Positions 1 to 9,850 of a DNA stretch of 64,000 nt are shown here, piece after piece. The stretch is from NCBI GenBank assembly GCA_034440635.1, contig JAOTON010002130.1:124001-188000 (forward strand), written 5' to 3'. The translations under genes were made by a program, and so were the position numbers. The notes below the pieces were generated by a model, which had not been told where the DNA came from, did no database searches, and saw only the letters and a list, made by a program, of their open reading frames with translations. The DNA is from Lepas anatifera. Lineage: Eukaryota; Arthropoda; Thecostraca; Lepadidae. The number at the start of each line of letters is the position of its first letter. Position 1 is the first letter of the stretch.

Positions 1-150
1 CCCCCGTTCTGGATCCTGAGAATTTCCGAAACATAGTGAAATATAATACAACACAAAGAACCTTAGTTTGTCGATTATAAAGATATTCAATAAATGCAGC
101 GACGCAAAATTATACTTTCTTGACATGAAAGAGAACTAACGTACATAATC

Positions 151-1579
151 CTAAATCTTAGTAAACATATCAGTGTCCTTGAGGTACTTTACAACTTGTT
201 GAAAAATAGTTTCATTAAACCCTAGCAAACTTTTCAAACTAAACTCTACACGGTTATCCTCACATACTTTACGGATGCTTCTACGATGGACCTGAAATTT
301 GACACAGGTTAAAAGTATATGACTAACTGTAATAGGACGGTTGCACACATTACAAATAGCGGGAGGGTCCTGTGAGAAAAGATGGCCGTGAGTCAGTCTC
401 GTATGTCCTAGCTGCAGCCGGGCTAGAACTATTTCTTCTCTCCTGTTTGGTCGGGTTGAGAAATCGTCATCTGTCAGGTCAGGTTTTACAGATAATAAGA
501 TTCGATTCTTATGCTGATCAAGACCACTCATTGTTTTCCATTGCTTTTTGTAAAGTGACTTCATAGCTGAAAGTATTCCGGCCCTATATTCTGTAAAGTG
601 GACATCAACTTCAGCTGTATAATCAAAAAGTATTGCTTGTTTTGCTCTTTTATCAGCCGTTTTGTTTCCCGGGATTCCCATATGACTTAGCACCCAAAAT
701 ATTTCAATTTCCTTTCCGTCTAAAAGGAGTTCGTGTATTATTTCTCGGGCATTTATAGAATTCGGCGAGGGATCATCGACGTTTTTAACTTTCTGTATTG
801 CGGAAAGGGAATCACTGCGTATAACTGTTTTTTTCAATACCTCTTGATTTTATGAACTGGAGACATCGTAAGATCGCAAATAATTCCACTGAGCATATTG
901 ATAGCCCGTTCGGCAGTCTCTCCTCGAAAGAACCCGTCGCGAAAGCAAATGAGTATGCCGCCTTGTCCCCGACCTTGGAGCCGTCGGTAAAGAAGAATCT
1001 GTAGTCTGCGTACATTTCAACAATGTAGATAAATTTTTCCAAAACATCAGTTTGCGATATGTTTTGCTTTTTGTCATCTAGCAGCCTTTTAGGAGTCAAT
1101 GAAACAAGCTGCCATGGAGCTGTCTCACCTTTTGTTGTTTTCAAGTTCTGTGGAATCTCAAACCGGAAGAGGTCAGTTACTTGTTTCAGTCTGCAAGAGA
1201 TTGGGACTCCACAGAGCCGGTTAAGCCTTTTTTCTCCGAGGAGCATTAGTGATTGCATTGTGGTAACTTCTCTGAAGACTGGGTGATCGTCATCGGCCAA
1301 AACTTTCAGACAGTACTTAAGGGTTAGACATTGTCGACGTAGCTGTAAAGAAGGGATGTTAGCTTCGGCTTGGAGCGATTTTATTGGAGTAGATCTGAAA
1401 GCACCCAACGCAATTCTAATACAGGTATTTTGCACACATTCAAGAGAGTTTATAGCTTTGTGGTTCGATCCGTCGAGTATCTGACACCCATACTCTAGGA
1501 TGGGGCGAATGAGTGACATGTACATTCTGAGCAATATTTTTCTATCCGCACCGTATGTGGGTCCTGAAATACACTTCAA
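151..1579 (-). pseudogene. RT thumb/C-terminus and RNase H domain, frameshifted
   Basis: This is the 3' part of ORF2 of the I-like element. The segment 1579-812 carries the region after the RT (RPILEYGCQI, then VQNTCIRIALGAF), followed by the start of RNase H with FFTDGSK and SVELFAILRCLQ. The frame is lost near 830. The next frame (837-151) continues with IRSDSLSAI, then GNKTADKRAKQA and a His/Cys tail (HILLTCVKFQVHRRSI). The four acidic RNase H residues (D in TDGS, E in SVE, D in RSDS, D in TADK) are all still visible across the break, so inactivation here looks recent or limited. Known role: removal of RNA from the RNA/DNA hybrid during retrotransposition. Confidence 0.85.
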
Positions 1580-1751
1580 AATTGAAATCTTTTTTGAGCC
1601 TTTGTCTTTATGTATTTTGAGTGGTTCTCCATTGACAATTTTTCGTCAAGGAGGATCCCTAGGAAGCGGACTTCTTGGGCAAATCCAATTGGGGCGTCCC
1701 CCATTTGTATTTGCCGCAGCGGGGCCATGAACTGGCAGCTTCATATTTCTC

Positions 1752-3000
1752 TTAACCCTATTTCCGTCAGGCTCCCGGCTACCCCTATTTCCGGCAGGGG
1801 GGGCAATATCGGCCCCCCTAAGATCTCGTAATCTAACCGGCCGATTTTGAAAATTCAAAGTGCCATAGATTCCTCTGCTGCTAAACTTTATTTTGAAAAA
1901 AAGAAAATTTCAAAATTTTTATTTTTTAGGAGAAGGTCGTGCAAAATATACAATTTTTGTGTATCTTTTAGATTTTCCATAACCCTTGTCTCTGTTGTAC
2001 GATTTTCACAAAACTAGTTCAGATTTACAAATAATTGACCCAAAATTTTCATATACTCGAGTTACGCAAAAATTCGAAATTCAATGGCAGTTCCAGGACC
2101 AGGACTATGAGGGGAAATATATACAACCTAAAAAGTTTTTGTTACGCGGATTAGAAGCCGTCATATACTGCTTGGCATCTTTGACACATAAATACATGAG
2201 AAAAAAGTGAAAAACTCATCAGGGGCGGATGCAGTAAGGTAAAACAGTGGGGTAAAATACATACCAACAATATGCGAATGGTATGCATGAGTATATTAGT
2301 CCCTCGACTAGTTGAAATTTAATTTCTGATAATTTTTACCCTCCCATGGCAGCTCTGGGAAAGGGGGTGACATAGGCGGATCAAGGACTCGTCGTGGGGG
2401 GGTGGGGGTGATTGAAAACACATTTTCAATATACAACGATATTGAGTCGCGGCGGTGATACTGGCTGGGAATATACATTTTGAAAATGTGTAGTGACTGG
2501 ACACGCCTCTGGTAATCTAGAATTAGGTTATAACTATTTTGAATTTTCATATACCCAATTGTATTCGCCCTGCCACGGCTGTAAGCAGTCTTCTCACTTA
2601 CTAACGTTTAGTCCTTCTTGATAACATTCCCCCCATTTTGAACTGCTGTAACCGCCCCTGATGAATACAAATAGTGACAATTGTGAATGCACTATCATCT
2701 CACATAAAAAATGATATAATAAAACCATATAACTGGTATCAGGATCAGCAGAGACGGCTTCCTCTTACAAAAAACCCATCGCATACGATAATACTTGGTT
2801 TGTGGATAGAACCTCCCCAAAAACCCAGCCATAGCTCCGCCCCTGGTAAATATATAATCTTGAAAATTTCAGAAAACCTGCCTGTACTAGTTTTAGGAAA
2901 AGTCAGGAAGTTTCAAAGTTCTATCGCAAGCCGTTTCGGAGATATTCTCGAAAAACCTGAAGGGGGGCAATATTAGCCCCCCTGCCGGAAATAGGGTTAA
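1752..3000. mobile_element. TTAA-flanked non-autonomous element (piggyBac-like ends)
   Basis: It starts TTAACCCTATTTCCG at 1752 and ends CGGAAATAGGGTTAA at 3000, so TTAA is duplicated and the ends begin CCC, as in piggyBac-class elements. A GC-rich near-palindrome (GGGGGGCAATAT..GCCCCCC type) sits just inside each end. No transposase frame is seen. Removing the element plus one TTAA joins the interrupted RT frame (VMVF into K-R-N), which supports precise insertion. Unlike the copies at 7184, 14216, 21236 and 25354, it is not enriched for AGGTCA. Confidence 0.8.
2220..2660. repeat. Possible small element with CAGGGGCGG inverted ends
   Basis: Inside the TTAA element, CAGGGGCGG at 2220 and its complement CCGCCCCTG ending at 2660 bracket about 440 bp. 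hAT-like MITEs often have ends of this type, but I see no 8-bp target duplication, so this is a weak call. Another CCGCCCCTGG lies at about 2840. Confidence 0.4.
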
Positions 3001-3889
3001 ACACCATCACTTGTGATTTATCTGGGGAAAGATTCAATCCATTTTTGTCTGACCATTCCATTATATGGTTTACAGCATTTTGCAAAATATCAATTGCCAT
3101 GTGAATGTTTTCGTGGCTAGTCCACAACGTACAGTCATCAGCACACATTGCTGTTGTAACTTGTCCACCAAGATTATCAAACATGTCGTTAATCATGCAT
3201 AAGAATAACAAAGGAGAAATCACTCCTCCCTGGACCACACCATTTTCCTGTGGGAAGGTATCCGACAGTACTTGTGTCTTGACCTGAAAAGTTCTATTTT
3301 CTAAGTAATTATCAACAAATTCCATAAAATGTCCTCTGAAACCCAACATGTATAATTTGTACATGGGGATACATTTGTTTACCATGTTATAAGCGGATTT
3401 GATATCAATAAAGATTGCAACTGTGCACTTTCTCTCAAAAAAACTTTTCCTCACATCAGATTCAAGTCGGACAAGGTGATCTACTGTGCTCCGGTTTTTC
3501 CTGAAGCCACACTGCACCTTGCTTAACAGCCCCTCTTTTTCAACATACCACATCATTCTCTTGGTGATCATGCGTTCATATGTTTTAGCTAAGCAAGAGG
3601 TTAATTGAATAGGCCGGAAGGATTTAACAGAGGACCGAGGTTTTCCAGGTTTGCAGATGGGAACTATGAAAGAGTGGCGCCACTCGGGAGGATAGAAACC
3701 ATTTTCCCATATCGAATTGAAAAAGTTAATCAAAGTGTGTGTTAAAGATGCTGCCAAATGTTTCAAAAAATCGTAGTGTATACCGTCAGGTCCCACTGAG
3801 GTTGACCCAGTGTTAGACAAAGCGGTCTTAATTTCATCCATGGTGAACCTGCAGTTATACACTTCTAAATTATTTGAGGTATAATTCAT
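3001..3889 (-). pseudogene. Reverse transcriptase domain of the I-like element
   Basis: RT core on the minus strand: the FRPIQLTSCLAKTYERMI finger region, QCGFRKNRSTVDHLVRL, motif A VAIFIDIKSAYN, motif B GVVQGGVISPLLF and motif C CADDCTLW (Cys in place of the usual Tyr/Phe before ADD). The fold reads cleanly from ~3885 until the thumb (SPDKSQVMVF), where the TTAA element interrupts it at 3000. Role: cDNA synthesis at the nicked target. The catalytic Asp pair and motif A Asp are present, but the ORF as a whole is not functional. Confidence 0.9.
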
Positions 3890-4423
3890 GGTACCTATGT
3901 TTAATATATATTGTTGAAAATACTCACTGTAATTATTTGAAGATGAAACATCGGAGAAGAACTGGCCGAAACAGTTTCCAGCCTCGTGGGGGTCAATTAC
4001 CGATGACCCGTTAACTTCCAGGACGATCGGCGCTGGGGGCTGGTACCTGTTTCCTGAAAAACATTTTATTAAACTCCATAATCTTGTTAGCGGTGTACGT
4101 ACAGTAAAAGTATTTAATAGTGTTTCCCAACTATTTCCTCTTTGCTTGTCTAATAATGCGTCTAGCTAAGGCTTTCAAACGCTTATACTCTAAAAGTAAA
4201 GTTTGATCTGTTCTATTTCTCCGAAATCTTCTCAGCGCACGTTTCCTGGATGCCACTGCCCTTTTGCACTCCAGTGTTCACCAAGGGCAGTTGTACTTAT
4301 GGTGGTATTTTTTATGAGGAATGCTTTCCTCCGCAGCATTCATAATTGTATCAGTAATCAGTTTACAACCATCGTTAATTTCTTCTATATTTACTTGTAT
4401 TTCACATTTGTTTTCAAATTCCC
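3890..4423 (-). pseudogene. Decayed endonuclease-RT linker of the I-like element
   Basis: Between the last endonuclease motif and the RT core I see only short basic-rich minus-strand stretches with several stops (for example around 3960-4170). Position and composition fit the linker of ORF2. No other gene is visible. Confidence 0.5.
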
Positions 4424-5141
4424 CTAGTCTGCATTTTTAGTGTTGTATTGTATCATGGGTAGGGCACACCTTCGAACTGGTTGGTTGAAGGATATATGAA
4501 TTGGAAAATGGTCACTGTTATAACAGTCATTGTCCACTTTCCATTCAAACAGAGGAGTCAGGGAACTTGAGCATATAGAGATATCAATATGCGAGAGATT
4601 TCCAGAATATTCATCCAATCTTGTTGGGCTTCCATTGTTTAATATATGTGGTGTTTTTTTCTCGTATAATTTCCCCCCAGATGTTACTACGTGAGTCATT
4701 TCTTGGAGATCCCCACATTTTATTTTTGCTGTTTGCATCTGTACAAATAACATAAGGTAGATTAAAATGAGAAATCAAATTGTCTAGTTCCTCCTTCACA
4801 AGGGGCATGCCAGGAGGAAGATATAATGAACATATTATCATCCTTCTCCTGTTTATGACACAAACGCATGCCACTGCCTGTAAAGGGGTATTCAGGTAGA
4901 GCTGACAGTGGATGATCTTATTAGAGATATAAAGTGCTACACCACCTTGTCGAATACCAGTGTCAGCACACACTTTATAACAGGAATAATTCACTAGGCT
5001 AAAGTTATACGGATCGTTTGGGAGAAAGTGGGTTTCCTGCAAGCATATCAAAAGGGGGGACAATAACAAAAGCATGGGCTTCACCTCTGCCCATTTACCA
5101 ATCAAGCCCCTACAATTCCATTGAAATATTTCTTTGTTCAT
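4424..5141 (-). pseudogene. AP-like (EEP) endonuclease domain, frameshifted
   Basis: ORF2 begins at ATG 5141 (MNKEIFQWNCRGL), overlapping the ORF1 stop by ATGA. The first frame carries the N of WNCRG, the catalytic Glu in LICLQETHF, and GGVALYIS, then reads to VICTDANSKN (TDAN replaces the usual GDFN/TDFN). The frame changes between about 4750 and 4611. The second frame carries SPTRLDEYSG, SHIDISICSSSL and the terminal NSDHFPIHI, with the conserved Ser-Asp-His. This enzyme nicks the target to prime reverse transcription. The break makes this copy inactive. Confidence 0.88.
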
Positions 5142-6565
5142 TGGATTTTCGATGAGGTTGGATATCCCCTTTGAAGCCTGAAAAACCTGTAATACCTGAA
5201 GGGGGCATCAGTTAGGGGCTGGGTATCCATCCAGCCGCCACCTTTCCTGTCATGAGACTTGAAGTCCACATGACCACCAGCGCAACACCCGGCACGACGC
5301 CGGGAAGCAGCCCCCGGCACCACCCCGCATCCCCAGGCCCAGGAGGGCCACGGGCGCAGGGATGCGCCCAGCAGTCCCCAGCGCCGAGCACCTGTTAGCT
5401 GTATCAATGTTAATGATGCATTTAAATAACAAAAAAGGTCTACACAATAAGTTCCCGAAGAACTGAAAATCCTGAAAAGAATTTGGTCAAACAGGTTTGT
5501 AGTCAAAAAAAAAAATGACCACACATACACAAATTGGTTAGAACATAGGTATAATATAGACAGGTGTAAAACACCACATTTTGTAACTAACCAGACAAGA
5601 AACATATAAAGACGGCACATGTTAATGTTAGTCCATTCATTCATCAGCCAACCCATGTACAGAGATGATAACGATGATATGGACTGATGATGAATGTGGT
5701 GGCAGAAAAACAAAAAGAAGATTACAGTGATTCCAAGAAATGCCCCGCTTGGGACAAAGGTGAGAGATAAGTGGTAAGAAGCAGCGATGCTGCAACAGAG
5801 TTGTAACAGTCGAACGCATATTGTGCATAGGCGCAAGTCGCAGAAAAACAAAAGAAACAAAAAACAGTGCTTGCCAGAGCATGAGGATGCTGTGAATTTT
5901 GCCGCTTGAAAAGGCAACATGAACCGAAACACAAAAGAGGACCACCAGAGCATGCCGATATACATTACTCTGGGAACACAACATATATAAGCAAAACAAT
6001 TAAGGTGAGCTCGCGCCATAATTGAAATAAGGAAAACCAACTGCCACCACAGTGATGAAGCACATTCAACCTTTTTTTTGTTTTTACCTCCCTGCGCAGA
6101 GAGAAGGTTCACATATACATATCTCTGCGAGGCCAGCAAGCTGGCCTCCCGGTTACTAGGGCCAGCTCGATTGCTAGGGCCTGCACTGGATGCAGGCCCA
6201 TCCCGCTTTGGGGGCTTGTGTCGAGGGCGACCTCGTGACACTGTACTCCAGTCATCACTCACATCCAAAGTCCGCTCAACGCTGCTAACCTGGGGACTCA
6301 CATGCTTAGTCGCCACCACACTCTCCGCTGCAACGACTGAACTCCTATCATTTTGCATCACTACACCTGTGTCCCTGCCATCTCCCTTTTTTACCATACT
6401 CTGCCCTTCCTTTACCTCCTGTACTCCCTTCTGTGCTTCAACTACCTTGTTCATCAGACTGATCAGCTTCTCTACCTTTTCCTGCAAAGTCCTCAATCTA
6501 CAGTCCAGATCCGGAGTCTGGACTGCAGATTGAGACCCGGGAGGGAGACACCACACTGGAGACAA
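5138..6565 (-). pseudogene. ORF1 C-terminal half with a long in-frame pyrimidine-rich insert
   Basis: 475 codons are open. The first ~170 codons are gag-like: a short Leu/Val-rich coiled segment (TLQEKVEKLISLMNKVVEAQ), then a Ser/Pro/Arg-rich tail with PSNRAGPSNREAS. The last ~40 codons (DRKGGGWMDTQPL to the stop at 5138) look like the true ORF1 end, because it overlaps ORF2 by ATGA. Between about 6087 and 5394 lies ~690 bp that is T/C-rich on the coding strand and translates into an improbable Phe/Cys/Leu-rich run. It begins GGTAAAAACAAA and ends TACAGCTAACAG, so it may be an intron-like or inserted sequence that happens to stay open. Only the flanks are confidently coding. Confidence 0.6.
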
Positions 6566-6601
6566 CAGAACTAAACGAACGAGTCATCACTGGGTTTCTA
6601 T

Positions 6602-7180
6602 CTAACAACACTTTTTTGCATCTTTGTAGGACAGATCTTGTTCATACCTAATTTTTATGATTTTCTGTTCTTTCTTATACTCGCTGCATTCCTCGACACA
6701 CATGAACGTATGATTTTTTGAACCACAGTTGCCACATAGTAGCGTACACGATCCCTCATGCTTATTCCTGCTGCATTTCAGACAAGCCTCTTCCCGCGCA
6801 CACTGTTGCCAAGTATGGCCGTATCTCCCACACTTCTGGCACAGAAGTGGCCTTGGCAGACTAGGCTTGACTTTGTACACAACATAGTCAAGCCTTATCT
6901 CCTCGGGAACCCTAGGCTTGGAAAAAGTCAGAACAAACAGAAGAGTGCCTTCCTCCCTATCACCCTTCCTTCTCCTAATCTGCTTCGCCGCGGTAACTCC
7001 GAACTCTTTCAGCCCTGCCACTACTTCCTCCTCGCTAACATCTACCAGATCTGTGGCATAAATTGTGCCTTTACTGCTGTTTTTTCTTTCATCCAATTTA
7101 CACAAGGCGTCCTCACTATCAAAGTACTGTAGGCAGTAATAAATGCTCACGGTGAAAATAGGTGCGGATATTAATTAGTT
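6602..7180 (-). pseudogene. ORF1 (gag-like) with CCHC zinc knuckles
   Basis: An open frame from ~7175 (no ATG; the stretch runs on from LISAPIF) to the stop at 6602. It has a small RRM-like N-terminal part (TDLVDVSEEEVVAGLKEFGV, then LLFVLTFSKPRVPEEI) and then three knuckle-like motifs: CQKCGRYGHTWQQC, CLKCSRNKHEGSC and CGNCGSKNHTFMC. This is the RNA-binding ORF1 protein of an I/Jockey-type retrotransposon. It ends DAKKCC followed by a stop. Other frames continue the ORF1 theme towards 6565, so at least one indel separates it from the C-terminal half. The 5' end is lost at the TTAA element. Confidence 0.8.
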
Positions 7181-7183
7181 ATA

Positions 7184-8212
7184 TTAACCCGCGCCCCACC
7201 GGGGGTCCGGCGCCACCTTCGCCCCACCGGGGGGCATCGATGGCCCCCCCTCTAACTCCGAAAATATGGGCGTTAGCGCAAATCTGCAAAGTGCAATAGA
7301 AAGCTCGCGTAAATTCAGTAAGAAATTACTTTGCATGTTTTAGTGCTCAGGTCAATGGTTTGACCTCCAGAGGTCAAATTAGGTCAGGATCGGCTATTTT
7401 CACTCAAATATGCAATGATTAAGCAAACTGGGCATAACTCTTATGTCATTAGAGCTATTGAGGCCTGGTAAAGTAAATTTGATAGCAAATTGCCAGTACT
7501 TTTTCCGCTATGTGGAACGTAAAGACCTCCCGCCAGTGGTTTGACCGCCAGAGGTCACCTCGTGACCTAATATGACCTGAGGTCACGAAAGGTCAAAAAG
7601 TGATCTTGCCGTATATCAAATGAAAGCTAGTGACAAGACAAACACGATGGTGTTTGTTTCACCGCTCTAGCTCAATTAGGTCAAAAGTTATTGTCAAAAT
7701 ACTGTTTTTGACCTCTGGTGACCTTGGATGACCTTGGAAAAGTCAAAGGGCAAATATGACCCCTGGGATCCGTGAAAGGGTGTCCAAAAACGTTGTTCTG
7801 AGTAGTCTGAGTGTTTGCAATCATTTTTGTGGCTTTTATATCATAAAATAGCTTTTCCCCATGCTTTTCCAATGGGAGAGGTCGCCTCGTGACCTAACCT
7901 CAGGGCACGAAATCGAAAAATCCCGGATATAAACCTTGTAGACCCTGGAGGGGTCATAAAGTTTAGGAAGTTTCAAATCGATCAACTTTGAAATGTAGCT
8001 CTTACAGAGCTCTAAAGGTGAAGTGAGGTGACCTTGGTTGACCTCGTCTGGTGACCGGGTGACCCGGGGTAAAAAATTTCAGGGATGATGGGAAAATGAT
8101 GCAGTGAGAGGTAGAGCCCTCAACCGCGGTGCTGCGCCTCGTCGTTTTTCTGCTATCCCGGAAAAACCTTATGGGGGGCCATCGATGGCCCCCTCGGTGG
8201 GGCGAGGGTTAA
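7184..8212. mobile_element. TTAA-flanked element packed with AGGTCA half-sites
   Basis: TTAA at 7184-7187 and 8209-8212. The ends read TTAACCCGCGCCCCACCG and CGGTGGGGCGAGGGTTAA. Just inside lie palindromes centred on ATCGAT (GGGGGGCATCGATGGCCCCC at the left, a similar one at 8175-8193). The interior has no coding frame but many TGACCT/AGGTCA hexamers, for example near 7348, 7361, 7371, 7381, 7525-7595, 7668 and 7710-7735. One is an everted pair, TGACCT-G-AGGTCA, at 7573-7585. It belongs with the elements at 14216, 21236 and 25354. Confidence 0.8.
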
Positions 8213-8399
8213 CATTTGACAATAGAAGTTCACCACATAATCCTAGAAATCAAATAAACCTATCTCAGAAAATCAGTTTCCAGCCGGAAGACTTAAGCGA
8301 CATCTGCTGTCAAGCCGGCAGAGGCTCACGATGACGTCACAGGCTGCGGCACAGTGACGTCACCGATTACAATAGTGGTAGCGCACTTCGTCCAGCAGC
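8213..8399. other. Short unassigned flank
   Basis: No gene is recognised. Two TGACGTCA (CRE-like) palindromes occur at about 8332 and 8356. The segment ends at the inverted CAGGGGTG motif at 8400. Confidence 0.3.
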
Positions 8400-8412
8400 C
8401 AGGGGTGTAATT

Positions 8413-9850
8413 TTCCAAAAATCTTTGGGGGTGCTCAGCCGGTGGGGGGCGGCACCCCATAGGGGCGGCGGCGTTGGGGGGCGGCACCCCTTCATTGCAC
8501 CAAATCTGTTATTCATCGCTTTTTGCACCTTTTATAGCACAGGGAACATTTTATTTTAATGTTAGGCAGGTATTTTTATGCGACATCCCAGAGCTACATA
8601 CACGTCTTACAATAATCAAATCTGAGCTTTAAACCTTTCCATGATCAGGGGCGCACCCAGAGCTTTGGTGTGGGGGGTACACCACCTTTGAGGGCCACCC
8701 CGGGAGAGAAAGGGCACTTTAAGGTAACCTAAAAGACTTACCATATCTTAGTTAATATCAACTTTTGGGTACCTTTGGTCCAAGACAAATGCAAATCAAG
8801 CATTGACGGAGAAGGAAAACCGAATTAAAATCAGAAAAAGAAAAGTGTCACCGAACTATCATGAAAATACCCAAAACACGACTTTTTGGGGTAGATTTAA
8901 GGACAAATCAGCCAACTCATGCAAGTACTGGACATCCGAGAATTCAGCGGAGCCTGTGATATCTGTCACTATGTGCAAGATAAGACATATTGGAGTCAAA
9001 AATTCATTTGTTATGCCCACTGGCTGTGTCGTGACGAGTAAGCCCTGGTTGAACGCGGATTAAGTTCCGCGGCTCCCACAAGGGCCGTAGGAGGAGGAAG
9101 TGGCATAGTGGCATTGGACGGATACAATTTTTGTTGCCGGAATAATTTGGGAGATACCAGGATCGGTCTCAGTTGAAGTAAAAAAAGTAAACAGGCTGGT
9201 AATTTTGGATAGGGCTGAAAATTGTGAGAAACTAGTTCTTCATTCATTTTGATTAATTAGTACAAATCCTGGTTCAGGCGACTGTGCTCTGAGCTCAGGG
9301 GCACATGCCTTTTTATCACCCCCTCCCCAGAATCCACCAGTATAATAAGCAATTCATTTAACCCGGGGTGCCTAGGCATCACAAGCCGTTTTAGCGATGA
9401 CGGCTCATTCTTCATTAGCTCCATTTTACAAGGGGAGCTTGCACTGTGTCCTTTGTCTGTAGTAATCAAGTATATTTCCGAGACTGTAGGCATTATAAAA
9501 TATACATACTAAGGATTATGAGGCCTTTTCCGCTTTCATTGGCATCGGCGCGTGCATCACGCTTCCAGCGCGGACCGAGGGCTGCAGCGGCGGGGTGTGG
9601 TGCATGGCGTCACCGCCGGCACCGGCGGCGACCCGCACTCCTTGCCGCTGTTCTTGGAGTCGCCGTACATGCGGGGAGACCAACGAAAGTGTTTTGATGC
9701 CCCTTTACCCGCTTAAGGTACCTAGCCAATTCTGGATCCGCCATTGGGTCCCGACTAGGGCCTGCTTCCTCCGGAAGTTGTTCCGTCGCGTGCTCGGTTT
9801 CCGTTCCGGGGACCTGCCTGCCATTTCCTTGAATACTAGACGGTATTTTT
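8413..9850. other. Intergenic stretch, no gene recognised
   Basis: It opens with G-rich GGGGGGCGGCACCCC repeats (8440-8490), then AT-rich DNA with no convincing frame. A GC-rich island at about 9545-9695 is open on the plus strand (one frame reads GGDPHSLPLFLESPYMRGD before a stop near 9716) and could be an exon fragment. I do not recognise it and cannot support splice sites. Confidence 0.25.

Larger units (their letters stand above)
1..7183 (-). mobile_element. I-group non-LTR retrotransposon with RNase H, degenerate
   Basis: On the minus strand the order is ORF1 with CCHC knuckles (7180-6602), ORF1 C-terminus (6565-5138), AP-type endonuclease (5141-4424), reverse transcriptase (3889-3001, resuming at 1750) and RNase H (1100-151). 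A terminal RNase H after the RT is characteristic of the I/Nimb-type groups, so I place it there; the exact clade is inferred. ORF1 and ORF2 overlap as ATGA at 5141-5138, a usual stop-restart arrangement. The copy is dead: it has frame breaks in ORF1, endonuclease, RT and RNase H, a stop-rich stretch at 3890-4423, and a TTAA element inserted in the RT thumb. The 3' end lies at or beyond base 1. The 5' end abuts the TTAA element at 7184. Confidence 0.85.
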
